Positions 35,447 through 43,526 of a stretch of 64,000 nucleotides of DNA are shown one piece after another; positions within the stretch are counted from its first letter, which is position 1; the number at the start of each line of letters is the position of its first letter. This stretch comes from Spirochaeta africana DSM 8902 (GTDB lineage Bacteria; Spirochaetota; Spirochaetia; DSM-27196; DSM-8902): NCBI RefSeq assembly GCF_000242595.2, contig NC_017098.1, positions 2,893,501 through 2,957,500 on the forward strand. The letters run 5' to 3'. Under the pieces are notes generated by a model. That model had not been told where the DNA came from and did not search any database. It saw only the letters and a program-made list of their open reading frames with translations. Both the position numbers and the translations under genes were made by a program.

Positions 35447-36964
35447 CTAAAACAGATACTCCAGTGCAAACCGCCAGGAGGCATCATATCCCAGGGGATC
35501 GCCCTGCAGCGGTTTCACCCAACGTCCGTGGTGTAGCAGGTGCCAGCGAAACGGCCCCGGAATTCGGGCTCCTATGCCGGCTTGCCAGGACAACACATGA
35601 TCAAGCCCGGTATCAAGCTGATCGGTACTGGTGAAGGGACGATTCTGCTCAGTGCTGCTGCCGGCAGCCGCCTGCAGCAGTATTCTGTCGGTTACATGCA
35701 GGCGGTAACGCAGCTCGGCGTTGAATACATGCTGAGGAATAAACGGACGCAGTGTACGAGGCACACTGTAGCGCAGCTCCAGTACCGACGACGGGATATC
35801 GCGCATCCGCCGCGGATGTATCCAGAATCCGGAGATGGCGAATTCCCGCAGTGCATCACTGCCCAGCTCCTCCAGGTCTTCGTTGCTGGTGCTCATCCAC
35901 CGGTTCCAGTCCCAGGTGATGCCGGCTCCCCACAGTGCCCCGCGCCCGTATGCCAGTGCAGCCTCCTGACGAATCGCAGTCTGCCGAAACTGGCCTGAGG
36001 TCCGACGGGACTCCACACTAGTTACCCCACGCAGGTAGATATCATCGAACAGCCCCTCGGCCCGCAGACTCCCGGCATGCCAGGGACTGCGCTGAAAACC
36101 GGCGGCCCCGATCTCAAAGCCTGGTTCCCACCGCAGGCCGAAATGCTGTGTAGGGGTACGCAAGGCAACTATATCCAGCGCCCGCTCCCAGTTCACCCCG
36201 CTGCCGGCTGCCGGTGCAGAGCTGCGGCGGGTGTCGCCGGGGCCACCTGTCCAGTCGGCCGCAACCGATGCGGTGGTTACAAACGCCACCGATTCCTGCA
36301 GCAGCTCGCGAGGCGGGATCTGATGACCGCCGCGATAGGTGCGAAACATGGTCTCGATCCCTTCATCATCCAGCAGGGCATGGGCGCGTTCAATACCCAA
36401 TGAGCGATTGGTATCCTCCCGATCACCGATCAAAAAGGCACCGCGATAGCCATTAGCACTGAGGTTGCGTCGAGACCCCTCGGTCATAGGATAGCTCGCC
36501 CGCGTGCCGGCCATGACCGCACCGGCAAAGCGCTGCGGGTTCCGTGCCGTCAGGGCCCAGCCAAGATCCCCTCCCAGAGAATAGCCGGCCAGATAGACAC
36601 GATCGGGATCTATAGAGATGTTCTGCTTGGCGGTATCAAGATCCTGCAGCAAGCGCTCCTCGAACCACTCGACAAACTGGATAAAGTTTGGCAGATAGTC
36701 ATCCCGGGTAAACCGCCCTGCTGGCAGGATAACCACAAACTGATCCTGCTCACCCGGCGGAATACCAAAAGAGCGTGCCTGGGCAGCCGCGGTACCGGTG
36801 GTGTACGGCAGGAACACAATTGCCGGATAGCGGCGACTGGAATCGTAATCGCGCGGCGGAACGATCTGTGCCGGCTGATCGAAATAACGGGAGCGCGCCT
36901 GACCAAAAACCGGCAGAACTGCACATATCATCAGAACAGCCGCCGCTGCTCGCATTGTCCTCAT
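35447..36964 (-). CDS. Alpha/beta hydrolase fused to a probable outer-membrane beta-barrel
   Basis: 505 residues. Signal peptide, then a depolymerase/esterase-like alpha/beta hydrolase (about 25-235): RYPAIVFLPY, nucleophile elbow GYSLGGD with Ser129, a later Asp (IGDREDT) and His (GGHQIP). From about 255 on, alternating amphipathic strands rich in aromatic residues and Arg (FGLRWEPGFEIGAAG, AALAYGRGALWGAGITWDW...) end in WRFALEYLF, a C-terminal Phe as in proteins inserted by BamA. The hydrolase may thus be displayed on or below the outer membrane. GGAGG precedes the ATG. It probably forms an operon with the chromate-transporter genes upstream. Confidence 0.7.
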   Translation of the reverse strand: MRTMRAAAAVLMICAVLPVFGQARSRYFDQPAQIVPPRDYDSSRRYPAIVFLPYTTGTAAAQARSFGIPPGEQDQFVVILPAGRFTRDDYLPNFIQFVEWFEERLLQDLDTAKQNISIDPDRVYLAGYSLGGDLGWALTARNPQRFAGAVMAGTRASYPMTEGSRRNLSANGYRGAFLIGDREDTNRSLGIERAHALLDDEGIETMFRTYRGGHQIPPRELLQESVAFVTTASVAADWTGGPGDTRRSSAPAAGSGVNWERALDIVALRTPTQHFGLRWEPGFEIGAAGFQRSPWHAGSLRAEGLFDDIYLRGVTSVESRRTSGQFRQTAIRQEAALAYGRGALWGAGITWDWNRWMSTSNEDLEELGSDALREFAISGFWIHPRRMRDIPSSVLELRYSVPRTLRPFIPQHVFNAELRYRLHVTDRILLQAAAGSSTEQNRPFTSTDQLDTGLDHVLSWQAGIGARIPGPFRWHLLHHGRWVKPLQGDPLGYDASWRFALEYLF

Positions 36965-36986
36965 ACAGACCTCCTACGCAAACCAT

Positions 36987-37523
36987 CTACAGAAGGATTA
37001 CCCCGGCCAACCCGGCAGCCAGTACCACCAGCACTGGATGAAGTCGCCTGAAGGATATCAGCAGCGCAAAACCTGCCAGGGCGATACCGCCCGTTACAAA
37101 GCCGCTGATGGCACTGCTGCCAATCGACCACACCGCAAACAGAATCATGGCAAATATTCCGGGTTTCAGGCTATGCTTGATGCGATCGCCTACCTGGTCG
37201 TTACCACCATCGGTAAAATGCGCATGCAGCTTTACCAGCAGTACAAAGGCAGTCAGCGCCAGCAGGGGCGGGGTAATAACCCCGAGGGTAGCTGCCGCTG
37301 CCCCCGGCACCCCGGCGACCCGATACCCGACAAAGGTGCCGGAGTTGATGGCGATCGGGCCAGGAGTCATCTGCGAAATGGCGATCACCTCGTTCATTTC
37401 AGCCGGGGTAAGCCAGCCGCGGGCCTGTACCACCTCATGGATAATCAGCGAAACCGCGGCTATCCCGCCGCCGAATGCCCCGGCACCGATCACAAAAAAG
37501 GTTTGAAAGAGTTCAAACAGCAT
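36987..37523 (-). CDS. chrA: Chromate transporter, second half-size protein
   Basis: 178 residues of the ChrA (CHR) family: FFVIGAGAFGGGIAAVSLIIHEVV, GWLTPAEMNEVIAISQMTPGPIAINSGTFVGYRVAGVPGAAAATLGVITPP. This is a short-chain CHR protein; such halves occur as adjacent pairs and form oligomers. The upstream half overlaps its start by 11 bases. Confidence 0.9.
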   Translation of the reverse strand: MLFELFQTFFVIGAGAFGGGIAAVSLIIHEVVQARGWLTPAEMNEVIAISQMTPGPIAINSGTFVGYRVAGVPGAAAATLGVITPPLLALTAFVLLVKLHAHFTDGGNDQVGDRIKHSLKPGIFAMILFAVWSIGSSAISGFVTGGIALAGFALLISFRRLHPVLVVLAAGLAGVILL

Positions 37524-38100
37524 CGGAGCCCCCTGTCACCGGTGGTTTGCGGTGATACGGCAGCAGCATCCGCAGACCGAGCCCCGTCAGCAAGCCAGCC
37601 AGGGGATGCCACCCCAGTCCGAACAACAACCCGCCAGCGGCAGCGGCTGCCAGCAGCGACCAGCGATCATGCATGATCTGGCGCAGGAACAACAACGAAG
37701 AAAACGCCAATTGTGCCGCTACCCCGGCAGCTGCACCGCGCAGAAACCGCGATGCCACCGGATGGGTAATAAAATCACCCGCAAGGGAAACAATCAGCAG
37801 GATGATGCAGAAGGATGGCAGCACAACCCCGAGAACCCCGGCCACCGCACCGGGCAACCCGCACAAACGGCGCCCCTGCATATACGCAACATTTACCGCA
37901 ATCACCCCGGGGAACGAGGTTGCCACCGTCACCTCGTCCCAGAACTCCCGATCGCTCAGCCAGCCGTGTTTTACATGCAGCTCGTACCGGATTACCGACA
38001 GCATTGCAATCCCGCCACCGAAGGTCAGCATGCCGATTCTGAAGAACACCCGGAACAGGAGCCAGGCAGAAACACTGGATTCAGCGGGAGAATCATCCAT
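37513..38100 (-). CDS. chrA: Chromate transporter, first half-size protein
   Basis: 195 residues, CHR family: LFRVFFRIGMLTFGGGIAMLSVIRYELHVKHGWLSDREFWDEVTVATSFPGVIAVNVAYMQGRRLCGLPGAVAGVLGVVLPS. Partner of the downstream half. I start it at 38100 (MDDSP) and not at the in-frame 38124 because TTGAGC-17-TATACT ends six bases before 38100, a pattern seen repeatedly here. Chromate efflux or another oxyanion is the family role; the natural substrate is unknown. Confidence 0.88.
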   Translation of the reverse strand: MDDSPAESSVSAWLLFRVFFRIGMLTFGGGIAMLSVIRYELHVKHGWLSDREFWDEVTVATSFPGVIAVNVAYMQGRRLCGLPGAVAGVLGVVLPSFCIILLIVSLAGDFITHPVASRFLRGAAAGVAAQLAFSSLLFLRQIMHDRWSLLAAAAAGGLLFGLGWHPLAGLLTGLGLRMLLPYHRKPPVTGGSDAV

Positions 38101-38106
38101 GCCGGC

Positions 38107-38135
38107 AGTATACTCTGCGGACATGGCCTGCTCAA
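38107..38135 (-). promoter_or_regulatory. Promoter of the chrA pair, leaderless type
   Basis: Minus strand TTGAGC (38130-38135), a 17-base spacer and TATACT (38107-38112), six bases before the ATG. Confidence 0.6.
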
Positions 38136-38177
38136 GCCGTGACCGGGGGTCTCGAGATTCGATCGTGCAGCTTCAGA

Positions 38178-38206
38178 TTGACGACCGGTTTGTTTTTCCC
38201 TATAGT
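38178..38206 (+). promoter_or_regulatory. Promoter of the mgtE leader
   Basis: TTGACG (38178-38183), a 17-base spacer, and TATAGT (38201-38206): five of six consensus bases in each box and ideal spacing. Transcription is expected near 38212, about 170 bases before mgtE. Confidence 0.75.
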
Positions 38207-38213
38207 AGAAACA

Positions 38214-38321
38214 GATTACGCACGAAAGGAGGAAGGTATGATTTTGTCGGTAGTTGACGATCAACCTCCGCAACCTATCAGTACCCTTTCCCGTTTAGTA
38301 GTAAACCGGACGGGCGTAATC
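38214..38321 (+). promoter_or_regulatory. Long-range stem in the mgtE leader
   Basis: GATTACGC (38214-38221) and GCGTAATC (38314-38321) are perfect inverted repeats enclosing about 90 bases, directly after the predicted transcription start. Inside are GTTGA-CGA-TCAAC (38253-38265) and GTTTA-GTAG-TAAAC (38292-38305), plus GGAGG (38228-38232), which could pair with CCTCC (38265-38269). The layout (closing stem, internal hairpins) recalls a riboswitch aptamer, but it does not match the M-box that I know upstream of mgtE. Confidence 0.6.
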
Positions 38322-38336
38322 GAGCGGTCGGGCTAG
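38238..38336 (+). CDS. Leader peptide ORF upstream of mgtE
   Basis: 32 codons starting ATG-ATT-TTG, preceded by AAAGGAGGAAGG, one of the strongest ribosome-binding sites in the window. The N-terminal part reads MILSVVDDQPPQPISTLS: two Asp and a Pro-Pro plus Gln-Pro. Acidic and proline runs near the N-terminus are the feature that destabilises ribosomes at low magnesium in the enterobacterial mgtL leader. It ends 46 bases before mgtE. No homologue is known to me; translation is inferred from the strong initiation signals. Confidence 0.6.
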   Translation: MILSVVDDQPPQPISTLSRLVVNRTGVIERSG

Positions 38337-38346
38337 ATCGCTCCCT

Positions 38347-38379
38347 GCGCCTCCCGGACACCCACAGCACTGGAGGCGC
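38347..38379 (+). promoter_or_regulatory. Hairpin sequestering the mgtE ribosome-binding site
   Basis: GCGCCTCC (38347-38354) and GGAGGCGC (38372-38379) form a perfect 8-bp stem with a 17-base loop. GGAGG (38372-38376) is the Shine-Dalgarno of mgtE, six bases before the ATG. Alternative pairing of GTCGGG (38327-38332) with CCCGGAC (38353-38359) would open it. Confidence 0.75.
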
Positions 38380-38382
38380 CCT

Positions 38383-39759
38383 ATGGATACAACCTTTACC
38401 CCCAGCCTGGTTCATGAGCTGATCGAAACCGAGAACTACATTGAACTGGTACGGCTGAGCAACTCTATTCACCCGATAACCATTGCCGAGGCCCTGATCG
38501 AGCTGGAGCCCGAGGATATCTGGAAGGTTCTGACCCACCTGCCCCCATCAACACGAGCCGAGGTCTTTGTGGAGATGGAGGAACAGGACCAGCTTGATAT
38601 CCTGGAGACACTGTCAGCGCGCGAACTGACCCAGCTGTTTAACCAGATGTCACCGGATGACCGCGCCGACCTGTTTAACAAGCTGGACGAGGCAACCCAG
38701 AACGAGGTTCTGCGCAGCCTCGCCCAGGCTGAACGCGAGGATATCCGACGACTGAGTTCCTACGAGGAAGGCACCGCCGGTTCAATCATGACCTCGGACT
38801 ATATCTGCCTTGCCCCGGAAACCACTGCCGGCGAGACGATTCACCGGCTGCGCACCCAGGGCCCCAAACGCAAGAGCCTGTACTACATCTACGTGGTGGA
38901 CAAGGAACGCCGTTTGCTGGGGTTTGTCTCCTTGCGCGATGTAATCCTGGCACCGCAGTACAAGAAACTCGGGGACATGACCCATCGCGACATCATCGTT
39001 GCCCATGTACAGGACGACCAGGAGGACTCGGTCCAGAAGATCGCCAAATACGACCTGATGGCCATCCCGGTTGTGAATGAGCAGGAAATCCTGGTCGGGG
39101 TTATCACCTCGGACGACGCGATCGATGTCATGCAGCAGGAAAACACCGAGGATATCGAAAAACTGATGGCTATCTCCGGAAGTCACAGCGACACCAGCTA
39201 CCTGAACACCCCTATCTGGGAGCATTTCAAGCGTCGGGTTCCCTGGATTGTTGCTCTGTCCTTTGTCGGGCTGCTGGCCGGGATAGTGGTGGAGACCTTC
39301 GAGGATGCGCTTACCGCGGTGAGCCTGCTGGCGGTCTACATGCCGATGGTTGCCGATACCGGCGGCAACACCGGCAGTCAGTCAGCATCGCTGATCATCC
39401 GCTCACTGGCGCTGCAGCAGCTCAAGTCCAGAAACATTCTGCGGGTACTGCTGAAGGAACTCAGTATCTCGCTCCTGCTTTCTGCCGTCATCGGAATCCT
39501 GGTGTACAGCAGTGTCGTACTGCGCTCACCCACCGGTGTGCCGGATCACATGTCGCTGAATGCCCTGGGAATGGCGATCGCCCTTGCCTTGAGTGTGCAG
39601 GTGGTAAGTGCCACCCTGATCGGCGCAATCCTGCCGCTCACTGCCAATGCCCTGAAATTCGATCCGGCCGTAGTGGCCAGCCCGGCGCTCACCACCACCG
39701 TGGATATAACCGGGCTGCTGATCTACTTTTTTACCGCCAAAACCATTCTGGGATTGTGA
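38383..39759 (+). CDS. mgtE: Magnesium transporter MgtE
   Basis: 458 residues. Mg2+ channel of the inner membrane. N-terminal superhelical domain (about 1-130, ALIELEPEDIWKVLTHLPPSTRAEVF...MSPDDRADLFNKL), a CBS pair (about 130-255, SIMTSDYICLAPETT..., YDLMAIPVVNEQEILVGVIT), then five membrane helices with the signature MVADTGGNTGSQSASLIIRSLAL. Both cytosolic domains close the pore when Mg2+ is high. Expression is probably controlled by the leader at 38207-38382. Confidence 0.96.
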   Translation: MDTTFTPSLVHELIETENYIELVRLSNSIHPITIAEALIELEPEDIWKVLTHLPPSTRAEVFVEMEEQDQLDILETLSARELTQLFNQMSPDDRADLFNKLDEATQNEVLRSLAQAEREDIRRLSSYEEGTAGSIMTSDYICLAPETTAGETIHRLRTQGPKRKSLYYIYVVDKERRLLGFVSLRDVILAPQYKKLGDMTHRDIIVAHVQDDQEDSVQKIAKYDLMAIPVVNEQEILVGVITSDDAIDVMQQENTEDIEKLMAISGSHSDTSYLNTPIWEHFKRRVPWIVALSFVGLLAGIVVETFEDALTAVSLLAVYMPMVADTGGNTGSQSASLIIRSLALQQLKSRNILRVLLKELSISLLLSAVIGILVYSSVVLRSPTGVPDHMSLNALGMAIALALSVQVVSATLIGAILPLTANALKFDPAVVASPALTTTVDITGLLIYFFTAKTILGL

Positions 39760-39815
39760 TCCCCGGGACGGGAAGTCCCGAATCACGATCGGAACTCCCC
39801 GAGGCAGCCGGCGGT

Positions 39816-41765
39816 CTATTCAGCCGCCCGGCTGTCCTCCGTGGGCTGATCCGAGGATATAGCGGAGCTGTCCAAGGATTCGGCGGCCTCGGATACCGTA
39901 AACCGCCGGACCTGCCCGGCCAGGCGTTCCACAATATCCTGATTGCTGCCGCTGAGCTCTGACACCATACCGACGGCATTCCCCATCTCCCGAATACCTA
40001 CCGACATCTCGTCCATACTTGATTTGACCTGAGAGCTCAGATCAGCCAGTTGCTGCATTGATTCGTACAGGCTCGAGCTGCCGCTGCGGATCTCCTCTGC
40101 CCCCGTACGTACGTTGGTCATCAGCCCATTCATCTCCTCCAGAGCCTGCAGCACCTGCTGACCGGCAGAGTTCTGCTCCTCCATCGCCAGGCGGATCTCT
40201 CCACCCAGCCGGCTGACTGTCTGTACCAGCTCGCCCATGTGCTGAAAGCTGTGCTCCGCCTCCCCACTGGAGGCAGCGACACTGTCGATTACCTCCTTGA
40301 TGGCCTTGAGGCTGGCGCCGGTCTGCTTGGACTGCTCGCTGGCCTTGGTAGCCAGACTGCGGATCTCGTCGGCAACCACACTGAACCCGGCCCCGTACTC
40401 ACCGGCGTGAGCGGCCTCGATGGCAGCATTCATCGCCAGCAGATTGGTCTGGGCCGCAACCGAGGCTATCACCCGGTTGGCCTCCAGTAATGACTCGCTC
40501 TTCTCGACAACCGCCCCGATACCGGTATTTACATTGCCAAGCTTGGTGCGGCCGTCATCTGCAGCCGCAACCAGCTGCTGCACATTGTCGTCATTCTTTT
40601 CCACGTTACGCGCTACCGACTGGATATTGCCGATCATCTCCTCGATGGAGGCGGATGACTCGGTCACCGTGGCAGCCTGATGCTCGATCTCCTGCAACAG
40701 GTTCTGGATATGCCCATCCATACCCCTGGTGGTCTCGGCGGCACCGGACACCTGTTCAGTCTGGGTAGAGATAAGGGTATGTACGCTTTCAATACCGGCA
40801 GTCATCTGATTGACCGCACTGGACATCTGCGCCGAGTTGGCCGCGAGGCTCTCACCGCTGTCGCTCAGGGTGTTCGTGGTGGTGCGGATCTGGAGAACCA
40901 GCCGCTCCAGCACCTCGGAAAAGCGGTTAAAGGAATCAGCCAGTCGGGAAATCTCGGTCAGGCGGCTGGCCGGCAGCCGCTGGGTAAGATCCCCCTGCCC
41001 CTCTCCGGCTGCCTGCAGCAGCCGGATGGCAGTATTCAAAGGCTTGCTGATGCTGCGGGTCGTAACCAGCATCAGCAGGACAATACCCCCGGCCCCGCCG
41101 CCACCCAGCAGCAGCAGGATCATGGTTGCCTGCAGCTGCTGGGCACGCTGCTCGGCTGCCGCCGAAGCCATGATCGCGTCGATATCATCGGTGTATGCCC
41201 CGGTCCCGATCACCAGATCGTAGGGTTCAAAATACATCGAGTAGCCCCGCTTGGGCAGCGGGACATCCTCTCCCAGTTTGGGAAAGTAGTAATCGGTAAA
41301 GCCGCCCCCCTGCATGGCAGCAGCCCGAATGTCCTGGATCAGGTAGTTGCCCACCGCGTCCTGCAGATCATTGCGGTTGAACCCCTCAACATCCTCCCGA
41401 CCATACAGCACCACATTGGTCCCGTCCGAGGTGTCGGCCCAGAAATAGCCGTCGGCGGTATCATCGTCCGCCAGTGCATAGCGGATCTCCCGCAGCAGGG
41501 TTTCTGCCATGGCAAATGCCTGCTGCTCAGTCAGCAGACCATCCTGTTCACTCTGGTGGATCTCTTCCAGCATGGTATAGGCAGTCTCGACCTGGAAGCG
41601 GATCATCCGGTCAAAGGACTCCCGCAGCATCTCGTCCATCAGCCCACGGGTACCGGCATTTGACGCTACCATCAGTGCAACCGCTGCAACAACCGTGACT
41701 ACCGCCACCAGCACCGATACTACCCCGATGCCGCCAGCTATCCTTCTGGAAATACTTTTTGTCAT
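39816..41765 (-). CDS. Methyl-accepting chemotaxis protein with Cache sensor
   Basis: 649 residues. Membrane helix (about 13-34), periplasmic single-Cache domain ([38 protein letters not shown]..., [23 protein letters not shown]), second helix (about 215-240), HAMP, then the signalling coiled coil with the conserved hairpin tip [32 protein letters not shown]. No C-terminal CheR-docking pentapeptide (ends STDSRAAE-like). TAAACT lies six bases before the ATG. Confidence 0.94.
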   Translation of the reverse strand: MTKSISRRIAGGIGVVSVLVAVVTVVAAVALMVASNAGTRGLMDEMLRESFDRMIRFQVETAYTMLEEIHQSEQDGLLTEQQAFAMAETLLREIRYALADDDTADGYFWADTSDGTNVVLYGREDVEGFNRNDLQDAVGNYLIQDIRAAAMQGGGFTDYYFPKLGEDVPLPKRGYSMYFEPYDLVIGTGAYTDDIDAIMASAAAEQRAQQLQATMILLLLGGGGAGGIVLLMLVTTRSISKPLNTAIRLLQAAGEGQGDLTQRLPASRLTEISRLADSFNRFSEVLERLVLQIRTTTNTLSDSGESLAANSAQMSSAVNQMTAGIESVHTLISTQTEQVSGAAETTRGMDGHIQNLLQEIEHQAATVTESSASIEEMIGNIQSVARNVEKNDDNVQQLVAAADDGRTKLGNVNTGIGAVVEKSESLLEANRVIASVAAQTNLLAMNAAIEAAHAGEYGAGFSVVADEIRSLATKASEQSKQTGASLKAIKEVIDSVAASSGEAEHSFQHMGELVQTVSRLGGEIRLAMEEQNSAGQQVLQALEEMNGLMTNVRTGAEEIRSGSSSLYESMQQLADLSSQVKSSMDEMSVGIREMGNAVGMVSELSGSNQDIVERLAGQVRRFTVSEAAESLDSSAISSDQPTEDSRAAE

Positions 41766-41771
41766 ACTGAC

Positions 41772-41777
41772 AGTTTA
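41772..41777 (-). promoter_or_regulatory. -10 element of the chemoreceptor gene
   Basis: Minus strand TAAACT ends six bases before the ATG; no Shine-Dalgarno is visible. The -35 is weak (TTGTGA 18 bases upstream). Confidence 0.4.
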
Positions 41778-41801
41778 GTCGGTAACGGCCAGTATTCACA
41801 A

Positions 41802-43526
41802 CTATATTTTCTTCGGTTCCTCCAGATATACCCGGGCCTCGTATGGCCGCAGCACAGTCTTGCGACCTTCGGCTGACAGGGATCGTCCGGCATCGCGATA
41901 GCGATAGTTGACAGCCGCACAGCTGAACCGCCGACGGGAAGCCCCGGCAATGCGCCGTGGCAGACGGGCCTCTGCCTGACTGCCGGTCCAGTTCACCAGC
42001 ACCAGCACCCGTCGCACCTCCCCGGCTGCCTGCGGTTTTCCCGAAAGCCTGCGCACGAAGCAGACAACATCCCGACTGGCGGTACGGCGCAAAATTCTGA
42101 AACTCCCCCGGCGCAGCACCCGATGCTGTCGCCGCAGTGCTATCAGGCGGCGATACCAGCTCAGGGTCGAGTCGGAATCGGACTCCTGTGCGGCCACGTT
42201 CACCGATACATGATTGGGGTTCACCGGGATCCACGGCTCACCGGCAGTAAATCCTGCGTGCCGGGCCTCGCTCCACTGCATCGGGGTGCGGCTGTTATCC
42301 CGATTCTCCTGCAGCATCCTCGCCCAGGCAAGCTCGGGATCCTCGCCATGCGCCAGATCACGCTGATACCACGACAGGCCGTGGCGATCACGAAAATCAT
42401 CCATTTCGGCAAACGGGAAATTGGTCATGCCAATCTCCTCACCCTGGTAAATAAACGGGGTGCCCCAGGCGGTCAGCAGGACAGTTGCAATCGCAGCCGC
42501 CGACTTGCCGCGCAGCTCACGGTCATTCCCGAATGCCGACACCTGGCGAGGCAGATCGTGGTTGGAAAAGAACTGGGCATCCCAGCCCCGGCGGCTCAAC
42601 GCCTTGAACCAGCGCTGCATGTTTCGCTGGATATCGGCTGCATTACCCGGGTTGGGCAGAAACAGCTGCTCGAAGTGATGGATCATGTTCAGTTCACCAC
42701 GATCCCGATCAACATACTTCCGGGAGGATCCGGGGGTGGTGCCGCCGGTTTCGCCAACCGTAAACACATTATGCGGGGCAAATATCTGATCATGCATCTC
42801 CTGCAGGTACGCATGGGTTTCCGGCAGATTCTTGTACAGCCGGAATTCCCGCTCGTGCTTGTAATCGGTATAGTCCGGCAGCCCCACTGGCTTGCCGATA
42901 TGATGCACAGCATCCAGCCGGAAGGCATTCACCCCGTGTGCAATCCAGAACTCGGCAATCCGGTGCATCTCCTGGCGCACCGCGGGATTGGCCCAGTTCA
43001 GATCCGGCTGCTTGGTGGAAAAGGTGTGCAGATAATACTGCCCGGTCTGCTCATCCCATTCCCAGGCAGCTCCCCCGAAATAGCTGTCCCAGTTGTTGGG
43101 CTTCCCGCCGCCTGGGGCAGGATCCCGCCAGATATACCAGTCCCGTTTCGGGTTATCCCGCGAGCTGCGCGACTCCACAAACCAGGGATGTTCATCCGAG
43201 GTGTGATTCATCACCAGATCCATCATGATTTTTATTCCGCGACGGTGTGCCTCACTGGCCATAATCACAAACTGCTCAAGGTCCCCGAACTCCGGATGGA
43301 TACGCCGGTAGTCCGAGATGTCATAGCCGTTGTCATCATTCGGGGAATCACAGAAGGGGCTCAGCCAGATAACATCAACGCCCAGCCGCTGCAGATAATC
43401 CAGTTGTGCTATCACCCCGCCAAAGTCACCAATGCCATCGCCATTGCTGTCCAGAAAACTGCGGGTATATATCTGGTAGACCACGGCATCCTTCCACCAC
43501 TCGCGTGGCAATTCGATCGATTTCAT
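41802..43526 (-). CDS. GH13 alpha-glucosidase (oligo-1,6-glucosidase type)
   Basis: 574 residues, cytoplasmic. Begins MKSIELPREWWKDAVVYQIYTRSFLDSNGDGIGDFGG, as in alpha-glucosidase/trehalose-6-phosphate hydrolase. Catalytic residues: Asp in NAFRLDAVHH, Glu in FTVGETGG, Asp in FFSNHDLPRQ. Hydrolyses alpha-glucosidic bonds of short oligosaccharides. AGGAG precedes the ATG at 43526, which overlaps the upstream MATE stop by ATGA; the longer frame is rejected. Last gene of the tetR-MATE operon. Confidence 0.92.
   Translation of the reverse strand: MKSIELPREWWKDAVVYQIYTRSFLDSNGDGIGDFGGVIAQLDYLQRLGVDVIWLSPFCDSPNDDNGYDISDYRRIHPEFGDLEQFVIMASEAHRRGIKIMMDLVMNHTSDEHPWFVESRSSRDNPKRDWYIWRDPAPGGGKPNNWDSYFGGAAWEWDEQTGQYYLHTFSTKQPDLNWANPAVRQEMHRIAEFWIAHGVNAFRLDAVHHIGKPVGLPDYTDYKHEREFRLYKNLPETHAYLQEMHDQIFAPHNVFTVGETGGTTPGSSRKYVDRDRGELNMIHHFEQLFLPNPGNAADIQRNMQRWFKALSRRGWDAQFFSNHDLPRQVSAFGNDRELRGKSAAAIATVLLTAWGTPFIYQGEEIGMTNFPFAEMDDFRDRHGLSWYQRDLAHGEDPELAWARMLQENRDNSRTPMQWSEARHAGFTAGEPWIPVNPNHVSVNVAAQESDSDSTLSWYRRLIALRRQHRVLRRGSFRILRRTASRDVVCFVRRLSGKPQAAGEVRRVLVLVNWTGSQAEARLPRRIAGASRRRFSCAAVNYRYRDAGRSLSAEGRKTVLRPYEARVYLEEPKKI

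Noticed and set aside
38207..38382. M-box magnesium riboswitch upstream of mgtE
   Set aside because: Length and position fit, but the conserved core blocks of the M-box that I know (such as GGTGAGGCTCC and CGCTGCTGCCC) are absent.
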